From positions 2,682 to 66,063 of the forward strand of contig NZ_JAECZC010000007.1 in the NCBI RefSeq assembly GCF_016056305.1: a DNA stretch of 63,382 nucleotides, in the 5' to 3' direction. The DNA is from Amazonocrinis nigriterrae CENA67 (lineage in GTDB: Bacteria > Cyanobacteriota > Cyanobacteriia > Cyanobacteriales > Nostocaceae). A model generated the notes under the pieces. It worked only from the letters and a program-made list of their open reading frames with translations, was not told the DNA's origin and did no database searches. This document shows, piece by piece, positions 57,419-63,382 of the stretch. The first letter of the stretch is position 1, and each line of letters starts with the position of its first letter. The position numbers and the translations under genes were made by a program.

Positions 57419-58092
57419 TAAAATCCCCCTTGGAGTGTTCCGTAAAGTTCGATTTCTCCTAAAGTAAGAATGTTGTCGCTACTGCTCGACACTCCCATTT
57501 GTAGTATCCTAAAGAGTCTATAAAACGTGCTAGAAGTGACCGAAAGTGAGAACCATTGAGAAGCGACAACAGACTGATTAGTCTTGCTGTCTAAATCAGT
57601 CCAATTAGAATCATCATTGCTTCCTTGAAACTTCCAGTTCTTAATTAAATTTGCATTGAATTGTCTAGCACGGATTGAGTAATAGCTAGGCTTGAGTTTC
57701 CTTTGTTTTAGGTCTATTTTCAACCAGGAGTTAGCAATATTCTGGCTGGCAAATCCGTTACCATCTACGCGATTCACTAATTGGCTCACATCACTGTTAC
57801 TAGCTGATCCGTCATAATATGAACTGCCTGTTATTCCCACAAGTCCAGCAGTGTAAGGGTTCAACCAGCCGCTACCCGTTCCATAAGTACCAAGCCAGTA
57901 AAAAATACCATTAGCGTCACCATTGGATGAGTAAGTAAAAGTATTTTGAGCAACTGAACCAGCGCAGTAAGTTTTAATTGTACTGACTTTGATTTTTCTA
58001 GTAGTTCCTGTTTCTGCATCCCATCCAAGAATTAAATCTTCATCAGTTAAACTTGTTAATTCTGGGTATCCGTTAATCTTCATAGACATCAA
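57418..58092 (-). CDS. Discoidin/F5-8C-like putative tail fibre
   Basis: 224 aa. The N-terminus (LTDEDLILGWDAETGTTRKI) has the layout of phage fibre attachment segments. The rest contains jelly-roll features of galactose-binding folds: NSWLKIDLKQRKLKPSYYSI, WKFQGSNDDSNW and YRLFRILQMG. Likely host-surface binding. The second or third Met (MKINGYPEL) may be the real start. Confidence 0.68.
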   Translation of the reverse strand: MMSMKINGYPELTSLTDEDLILGWDAETGTTRKIKVSTIKTYCAGSVAQNTFTYSSNGDANGIFYWLGTYGTGSGWLNPYTAGLVGITGSSYYDGSASNSDVSQLVNRVDGNGFASQNIANSWLKIDLKQRKLKPSYYSIRARQFNANLIKNWKFQGSNDDSNWTDLDSKTNQSVVASQWFSLSVTSSTFYRLFRILQMGVSSSSDNILTLGEIELYGTLQGGF

Positions 58093-58426
58093 ACTCTTGA
58101 ATTATTAAGGTATCGGCAAAGTAATCAATCTGGTTTCTTTTTTTGAAATACTTTTCCTCCCATTCAAAAACCTTCAGCAATTCATAATAATCATCTTGGC
58201 TATATTCAATTGGGTAGTTGTTTTCATCGGTGATGAGATTATTATTTTCATCCGTCAGCGTTCCCTCGAAATTCTCTAAAGATTTCAAGAGGATTGCTGT
58301 CAATAAAGATTCGGCAGTGTTATCGCTGCGAGGAGTTAATACAGAAAGGTCAGACTTCTGAATAACCAAAGTCTGACTATCTTGAATTGCATTAACCCCA
58401 AACAATTGTTGTAGGGTTAGCTGCAT
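58073..58426 (-). CDS. Small island protein, paralogue A
   Basis: 117 aa. LQQLFGVNAIQDSQTLVIQK, then SDLSVL...DNTAESLLTAIL, matches the next gene (LTDVFGAGATQTATTLTIVK, ADLPGL...NNTAESLLAGIA). The C-terminus is acidic. Overlaps the fibre-like gene by 20 bp. Function unknown. Confidence 0.65.
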   Translation of the reverse strand: MQLTLQQLFGVNAIQDSQTLVIQKSDLSVLTPRSDNTAESLLTAILLKSLENFEGTLTDENNNLITDENNYPIEYSQDDYYELLKVFEWEEKYFKKRNQIDYFADTLIIQEFDVYED

Positions 58427-58428
58427 AA

Positions 58429-58767
58429 TTAATAATCGTCTGGGTCTATTCCAGTACTTCCGTAAACTTTATCTAACTCAATTGCAATTGTTCGCCGCTC
58501 ATATCTAGTTGATACGCCGTTGATGGTTCGATTAGTAACAGTCAATCCTTCTTCTAAATTAATAGCTATTGATTGATCAGCATTATTATCCCGATTATCT
58601 TCTGTTAAAGTTACTGCTGCCTTTTTAGCAATTCCAGCAAGCAAGCTTTCTGCTGTATTGTTGGCGCTAGCGGTCAATCCTGGTAAATCTGCTTTAACAA
58701 TAGTTAGCGTTGTTGCGGTTTGGGTTGCACCCGCACCAAAGACATCAGTGAGTGTTGGTTCTGCCAT
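58429..58767 (-). CDS. Small island protein, paralogue B
   Basis: 112 aa. N-terminal half homologous to paralogue A; the C-terminal half has beta strands and an acidic end (RRTIAIELDKVYGSTGIDPD). First gene of the tail-like operon, so its promoter should lie in the spacer to 59087. Confidence 0.65.
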   Translation of the reverse strand: MAEPTLTDVFGAGATQTATTLTIVKADLPGLTASANNTAESLLAGIAKKAAVTLTEDNRDNNADQSIAINLEEGLTVTNRTINGVSTRYERRTIAIELDKVYGSTGIDPDDY

Positions 58768-59087
58768 CGAAGTGAATTATTAATAGTTTCTAAATTCAGT
58801 CATAATTCACAGCTTGAATTGTGTAAATGTTCTACTTTTATGTAAAACAAGAACATTTACTGAGCCGATAAAACACTACAGACACAGCATTGTAGAGATT
58901 CTTCTGATATCAGGGCGAAAAGATGTACCTGTTTAACCGCCTGGAGGGGTTAAACAAGAACTTTCACGCGCTAAATAATCACCAATTTCAGCAATTTCCC
59001 TATGTACTGGTGGATGTAATCTTATACAAATCTTTAAGTTTTAGCTCACAAGACGAAGGCCGGATAAAGGGGAAAGCTGAAACTGTC
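58768..59087. other. Spacer with an 8-bp hairpin
   Basis: GTTTAACC / GGTTAAAC (58931-58955, loop 9) lies between the helicase end and the tail operon. It may end the helicase transcript. A plus-strand frame of 93 codons overlaps the helicase end and I take it as chance. Confidence 0.45.
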
Positions 59088-61610
59088 CTATTCATTAAGA
59101 CTGTCAAGCTTAAATTCGTCGTCTGCTCGGACGCGAAGTTGTTCGCCCGTGGGAGCTTCAAATACGTACCAACATTCAACAGGTGGATTTGGTATTTTGA
59201 CTAGTCGGCAGTTGTTGACCCAAATGTAATCATCATCAGCCAGTTGTCTAACTTGGTAGCGCCGCTTAGGTAAGAGCAGCGCCTTATTTTGCCAGCGGGT
59301 GATTTCCTCACGGGCGATCGCCTCAACTTCGGGCTTGCCTTTACCCACATGTCCTTGCCTTGTGCGTTTCTTGCCATCTGCAAATTCGTACTCAATCTGA
59401 ACTTGCAGCCGATTATCTTCTCGATATCTCAAAGAAGTGGCTGTGGCAACAGAGCGACCCAATGGGCCATCAACAATTATGTCAAATGGTTGAGGTAGAG
59501 GTAGCCCCGTCCGCGGACATTCTAACTTAGTTTGTTTTGCCGTTGAATTTTCAGCACAGAAGGGGAACTGTCTGTTGGGAGTTGGCTGATCAAGGTGATC
59601 AGGCTGATCACCTTGATCAGCGGCTTGATCAGCGGCTTGATCAGCGCCATAATCGTTATGTGGTAAGTCATTCGGGCGACGCTGATCAAGCTGATCATCA
59701 TTTTCACTAATTTTTTTTGGCAGTGCCGATTTTTTTTCCGAATTTTTTGAGGTAGGTTGATCAGCGTCGCCTGTGTTGCTTTTAGGGCAAGCATCCCGTC
59801 GCTGATCACTGACGCTGATCAACCGCTGATCAAGTTTTTTTATACTTTCTGATTGTTCTGCTTCAAAGTCAGCATTATCAAAGGTTTCGGGGTTGTCTTG
59901 ACGCTGATCACTGAGCAGTAAACGCTGATCACTTAACTGGGCGTGATTTTGATTACATGAATCTGTACTGTGATCACTATTTTCGTAGCTGAGATAATGA
60001 AGATTGGCTTTGCTGGGTCGCCGCTGCACACTGATTAACCCGTCTATAGCCAAGCTATTCAAAGTTCCCCGGCAACTATTGTGATTAATGCCTAACTCGT
60101 GAGCGATTTCGATAGCTTCGTATTTGATGTTTCGGTGGTGGTAGAAGAAATCCAGAATTTTACCCCTGGTAGATAACTCGGCTGGGCTTCCTTGAATGTC
60201 ATCTTCGCCCAGGAATAAGAAGCTTAGATCTTCTTGGTTAAAGACAAGGCGATATTTTTTCCCTGATGAACGTGACCGCGATTTATCAATTTCTAAAATT
60301 CTGTCGTTGGGTGTGGCAGTGTTGCTGCTATCCTTGGTGAGCTTCCATACTTCACTGACTGAGTTCCTAATTGCGGTTGTGCCTCTGCTTTCTCCTGATT
60401 TGTTGGCATGGTGAATTAGAACAAAAGTTGTATCATAATGTGTCGCCAGTCCGGTTAGTTCTAAAATGGGTCTTGCGTATTCCATATCACCTTCCTTGTG
60501 GAAGGAAAAGCGATTTAGAAATGTCAAAGAATCCATAACTACAAGATGCGGTTTGAATTCGTTTAAGTCGCTAATCAAAATTGGTAATTGCTCAAAGTTC
60601 CAGCGAAATCTGACTCGAACATATGACTGCAATTCATCTTGTGTATAGCCCATAGTCTCTAGGGCTTCATACATATCTGATTCTTGCTCATCTCCTTGGT
60701 AATAAAGTATTCTTCTCTTTTCTCCTGTGCTGATAAAATCTCCCCAGTTACTACCTTGGATAATATTTTTAGCCAATCTGTAGACTAATTTGGTTTTACC
60801 AACCCCGCCATCAGCATAAAGTAATACCGTTGTTCGTTTGGGTAACAAGCCATTCATTAACCATTCACGAACTGAGGTTTTAGCAGCTTGTTGTAGCTCT
60901 TCGTAGGTCATCAATTTGCTACATTGATCGGTTAGTGACTTGGTGTAAATTCTTTCAAGTGCGCTAGGCGACAATGCACTTTCTTGAGCAAGACCAAGCA
61001 ACAGGTACTCCCGATATGCTGGGTCTGGTACTGTTGTGTGAATTAATTTCAAATGTGTTAGAAGCCTATCGTACCTGGCTTTTTGTAGTTCTTCTTTGGT
61101 TTTTACTGATGTTAAGCCTGTAATTGATTGAACTTTGTCTGCGAGTTTTAAAACTATCTCAGGCAGTTCTATCTCTGTCTCATAACCAAGACGCTTAATG
61201 TCGTCGCCAGTCTTTATTATGTCTCGCCTTACCGCTTTTTCGATTATTAAGGTTGCTAGTGAATCAATGTTGATGCTGCTAATGGTGCTATCAACAACAC
61301 TGGCTAATTTATTTCTACCTCCAATCCGTGCAAGAATACCGTGGTCTGATAGCCAGCTAGTAACTCTTAGAAGGTCGGTTGATTCATTTTTTTTGCAAAG
61401 TCTAAGGCAGGCTTGATAAATGTCTCTGTGTGCGCTGACATAGAAATGCTCTGGTTTTAATCTGTCTTTAATTCGATAGATAGCCTCAGAATCTAATAAA
61501 ATAGCGCCTAATACTGCTTCCTCCGCTTCTATATCAAACGGCGGCAATTTGTCCTCAATGGAATTGAATTTCACATTATCTGAGGGGAATTGATAGATAC
61601 CTTGTGTCAT
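59088..61610 (-). CDS. DnaB-N-domain / RepA-like AAA helicase-primase
   Basis: 840 aa. Residues 20-165 are a DnaB N-terminal domain (PPFDIEAEEAVLGAILLDSE). From about 250 there is a RecA/RepA-like ATPase: Walker A YADGGVGKTKLV, Walker B LVVMDSLTF, FVLIHHANKSGESRGTTAIR. A winged-helix segment (ILDFFYHHRNIKYEAIEIAH) follows. At 550-690 lies a low-complexity DQ-rich linker, then a C-terminal domain (LVKIPNPPVECWYVFEAPTG). It presumably unwinds DNA for phage or island replication. Confidence 0.85.
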   Translation of the reverse strand: MTQGIYQFPSDNVKFNSIEDKLPPFDIEAEEAVLGAILLDSEAIYRIKDRLKPEHFYVSAHRDIYQACLRLCKKNESTDLLRVTSWLSDHGILARIGGRNKLASVVDSTISSINIDSLATLIIEKAVRRDIIKTGDDIKRLGYETEIELPEIVLKLADKVQSITGLTSVKTKEELQKARYDRLLTHLKLIHTTVPDPAYREYLLLGLAQESALSPSALERIYTKSLTDQCSKLMTYEELQQAAKTSVREWLMNGLLPKRTTVLLYADGGVGKTKLVYRLAKNIIQGSNWGDFISTGEKRRILYYQGDEQESDMYEALETMGYTQDELQSYVRVRFRWNFEQLPILISDLNEFKPHLVVMDSLTFLNRFSFHKEGDMEYARPILELTGLATHYDTTFVLIHHANKSGESRGTTAIRNSVSEVWKLTKDSSNTATPNDRILEIDKSRSRSSGKKYRLVFNQEDLSFLFLGEDDIQGSPAELSTRGKILDFFYHHRNIKYEAIEIAHELGINHNSCRGTLNSLAIDGLISVQRRPSKANLHYLSYENSDHSTDSCNQNHAQLSDQRLLLSDQRQDNPETFDNADFEAEQSESIKKLDQRLISVSDQRRDACPKSNTGDADQPTSKNSEKKSALPKKISENDDQLDQRRPNDLPHNDYGADQAADQAADQGDQPDHLDQPTPNRQFPFCAENSTAKQTKLECPRTGLPLPQPFDIIVDGPLGRSVATATSLRYREDNRLQVQIEYEFADGKKRTRQGHVGKGKPEVEAIAREEITRWQNKALLLPKRRYQVRQLADDDYIWVNNCRLVKIPNPPVECWYVFEAPTGEQLRVRADDEFKLDSLNE
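59585..59976. repeat. Array of 15 TGATCA palindromes (DQ-coding)
   Basis: Within about 390 bp TGATCA occurs 15 times, all in one frame coding Asp-Gln. Three perfect 12-bp tandem units, CTTGATCAGCGG, are included. Confidence 0.75.
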
Positions 61611-61665
61611 GATTCCCCCTCGTTTATTGCTGTCAAAAAGAGAATTGGAGTGTTAGAATTAGTAC

Positions 61666-61761
61666 ATGAGTTAAACGCTTTCAAAAAGCGTTTTAAGCAG
61701 TTATTATTCATAGACAAATAGTTTTTGTGAGTTCTCCAGTTCCTCGACTGGAGTTTTTTTT
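61666..61761 (+). ncRNA. Candidate small RNA ending in a rho-independent terminator
   Basis: The plus strand has weak promoter boxes TGTCAA (61631) and TAGAAT (61654) 17 bp apart, a hairpin AAACGCTT / AAGCGTTT (61673-61693), then CTCCAGT / ACTGGAG with eight Ts (61734-61761). No plus-strand gene precedes it. It is divergent from the helicase start and antisense to lysozyme read-through. Transcription is not shown. Confidence 0.45.
61734..61761 (+). terminator. Intrinsic terminator on the plus strand
   Basis: 7-bp stem CTCCAGT / ACTGGAG, 6-nt loop, then T8. Confidence 0.7.
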
Positions 61762-61812
61762 GATGGTGAACAAATTAAAACAAGCTATCAGCTTTAAGCG
61801 GATAGAAGGGTG

Positions 61813-62298
61813 TTAAACAACTGGTGTTAGCCAAAGATTAGCTTCAGCCATGCGGCGACGACGTAAACCGGCTTCTACTGCGGTGCCTGGGTTGCGGTAA
61901 AGGCAAAAAGTCTCGGTCACGTATTTGTGGTCATACCAGCGATCTGGGTTTTTGAGTAAGCCGCTGATGGAACCGAAGCCTTGACGGTTATAGAAGTTTG
62001 CTCCCAGGTTATATCCGAAACTAAGGATTGCTCCTTGCTGGTTTTGGGTGAGGTCTTCCCAACTGGGGATTTTTTGCAGTGGGGGTAGGTAGTGGTTTTC
62101 TAACTGGATGATGAGTAGTTGGTCGGCTTCTTCTTGGGTGATTTTGTCGCCCAGGTTCCAGTCGCTGCCGTTGAGCCGCTTAGTGCTGCCCCAACCGATG
62201 GTGATGGGTTTGGCGTTGGTGAGGGGGTCGGGGTATGCGTGAAGGATGCATCCCTCAAATTGTTTGATTAGTTTTAGTCCTGGTTTTGGTAGTGTCAT
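61813..62298 (-). CDS. T4-type lysozyme (GH24 endolysin)
   Basis: 161 aa. LKLIKQFEGCILHAYPDPLT... ITIGWGSTKRLNG is the GH24 signature: E15 catalytic, D24 and T33 at near-canonical spacing. EEADQLLIIQLENHYLPPLQ and QQGAILSFGYNLGANFY match the helical lobe. It cleaves peptidoglycan at phage release. No signal peptide. ATGA-type overlap with the gene before. Confidence 0.9.
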   Translation of the reverse strand: MTLPKPGLKLIKQFEGCILHAYPDPLTNAKPITIGWGSTKRLNGSDWNLGDKITQEEADQLLIIQLENHYLPPLQKIPSWEDLTQNQQGAILSFGYNLGANFYNRQGFGSISGLLKNPDRWYDHKYVTETFCLYRNPGTAVEAGLRRRRMAEANLWLTPVV

Positions 62299-62792
62299 TT
62301 GTCTGTTGTGGGTTGTGGGTTGTGGGTTGGTAGTGCATCTGTTTTTATTTCAAAGCGCCGTTCTGCTCTGAGTTTGAGTTGATTCATCATGGTGGTTTCC
62401 TTAAATGCTTCAGGTAGTGCATGAAGCAGATCCGCCGCTAGCAGTGTTGCTTGGTGGTGCATTAGCTGAGGAATTTCGCCGTTGAGCCAGTCGATAAGTA
62501 GCGCTAAGGCACGTCCTGCTTCCAGTGAAGCTTCCTCTAGTGGGTCAGCAGCTATGATTTCATGTTTGGTCATTGGTATGTCAGTTGAGGTTAATTCGCG
62601 CAGTCTCATCCAAACTTTAGGGAGGGATTGACCTGTTTGCGTGATGGTTGGTGGCGTTTCGCCGACCTGCGCTGTTGTTTCGCCTAATTCCCAAATGTAA
62701 AGGGGTTTGCCTTTCAATTTCGGGAAAGCGTCCTCTGTGTAATAGCAGGGTTGGTTAAATTGTTGGTGTTTAAGGGCTTCGTCTCTGTTCAT
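62295..62792 (-). CDS. Hypothetical island protein
   Basis: 165 aa. The N-terminus is polar (YYTEDAFPKLKGKPLYIWEL) and the C-terminal half helical (EASLEAGRALALLIDWLNGE). Coupled to the lysozyme gene by overlap. No recognised family. Confidence 0.6.
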   Translation of the reverse strand: MNRDEALKHQQFNQPCYYTEDAFPKLKGKPLYIWELGETTAQVGETPPTITQTGQSLPKVWMRLRELTSTDIPMTKHEIIAADPLEEASLEAGRALALLIDWLNGEIPQLMHHQATLLAADLLHALPEAFKETTMMNQLKLRAERRFEIKTDALPTHNPQPTTDK

Positions 62793-62907
62793 GGTTGGTT
62801 TTGATGTTGGTTGGCGCGATCGCTCTCCTCACTCCTGGCGCGATCGCAAAATAAAACGGCTGCTAACTTTGGATTGGTCAGCAACCGTTGCAACTCTTTG
62901 ATAGGAG

Positions 62908-63036
62908 TTAGCGACGCCGATCGCGTTCCAAGTCGTAAATCACTTTTTCTAGATACCAGTTGTCAGACTTGCCTGGGTGATTCCGTCGCTGTTGCCTCAG
63001 CAGTCGTTTGGCTGTCGCTGTGTCACCCTGTAGCAT
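62908..63036 (-). CDS. Small basic conserved-looking protein
   Basis: 42 codons from an ATG: MLQGDTATAKRLLRQQ..., then HPGKSDNWYLEKVIYDLERD. The same frame stays open upstream (SYRTDPRNRHLQHQLLG) without an ATG until an in-frame TAA near 63190, so the true start may be further up. The composition and the GKSDNWYLEK block look genuine, while the opposite-strand frame does not. Confidence 0.5.
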   Translation of the reverse strand: MLQGDTATAKRLLRQQRRNHPGKSDNWYLEKVIYDLERDRRR

Positions 63037-63192
63037 TCCTAGTAGCTGGTGTTGCAGATGTCTGTTTCTAGGGTCGGTGCGGTATGAGTGAGAAGTTTTC
63101 CCGCGTAGCTTTGGTGGAGAATTTGTTAGCTTCTGTTGAATAGAAGTAGTTAAGTAAGTGGGCAGGAAAATTCCTAAATACGTAACGAAAAG

Positions 63193-63382
63193 TTAACCAA
63201 AGTGATTGCGGTTAAATTTAATACGTTGGGTACTATAGTTTCCTCTTTCCCCTCTGGTTTGAACACCATCCATTACGGCATAAGCAAGGTCTAGCTCATC
63301 GTCAAACATTTTAGAAGCTAATTCGTCTTTTTTGAGGTGTTGCCATTCCAATTCAATTGGGTTCATTTGAGAACAATATTTA
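63193..63382 (-). mobile_element. IS630-family transposase, C-terminal end (continues beyond the window)
   Basis: The minus strand reads ...KYCSQMNPIELEWQHLKKDE, then LASKMFDDELDLAYAVMDGV, NYSTQRIKFNRNHFG and stop. NPIELEWQHLKK is the DDE-motif Glu region of IS630/Tc1-type transposases. The 5' part lies outside the window. Confidence 0.85.

Noticed and set aside
62811-63071. 86-codon plus-strand frame
   Set aside because: The opposite strand encodes a more convincing small protein (GKSDNWYLEK), so this is a shadow.

Overview
The window looks like chromosome of a filamentous, Nostoc/Anabaena-type cyanobacterium. The support is dense GCGATCGC (HIP1) octamers, heptanucleotide tandem repeats (STRRs) between genes, AT-rich spacers full of MITE-like repeats, and cyanobacterial families: zinc-ribbon Ser/Thr kinases, CHAT/TPR, DUF928, CHASE2, AAA-like NTPases and TpsA-type exoproteins. 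No tRNA, rRNA or CRISPR array was recognised.

Layout. 1-7.7 kb: two related Ser/Thr kinases (the first cut by the window edge, the second frameshifted in a proline-rich linker), a photolyase, an acireductone-dioxygenase-like cupin and a sugar-type ABC binding lipoprotein. 7.8-13.2 kb: a glycan-decoration island of methyltransferases and a GT4 glycosyltransferase, with a decayed methyltransferase fragment. 13.2-28 kb: a signalling/secretion block with a sigma-70-like factor, a repeat-bearing serine hydrolase, an AAA-like NTPase, a small secreted Cys protein, a TpsA-like exoprotein, a CHAT protease, DUF928 and AAA-CHASE2.

28.3-35.4 kb: the most unusual segment. A 74-aa peptide with a double-glycine leader and a duplicated Pro/Tyr-rich tail lies 443 bp upstream of three overlapping genes: a papain-fold protein, a degenerate ATP-grasp protein and a complete ATP-grasp enzyme. 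A beta-helix protein follows. This could be an undescribed peptide- or protein-modification cassette. Its promoter region carries an approximately 80-bp element that recurs upstream of the serine hydrolase and of the small secreted protein, so the three genes probably form one local regulon.

36-48.6 kb: an MBL-fold protein, a secreted phosphoesterase, a double-domain peptide ABC ATPase, PadR, a two-component system with a receiver-only regulator, three tandem orphan double-glycine peptides (each with GG at residues 31-32 and a hairpin upstream), an SDR/MerR divergent pair and a DUF1634 remnant.

49-63.4 kb: a phage-like island. It holds a DpdA-like DNA transglycosylase, a long minus-strand operon (tape-measure-like coiled coil, discoidin-like tail protein, small overlapping unknowns), a DnaB/RepA-like helicase, a T4-type lysozyme and, at the edge, an IS630 transposase. 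No capsid, terminase or integrase gene is visible here.
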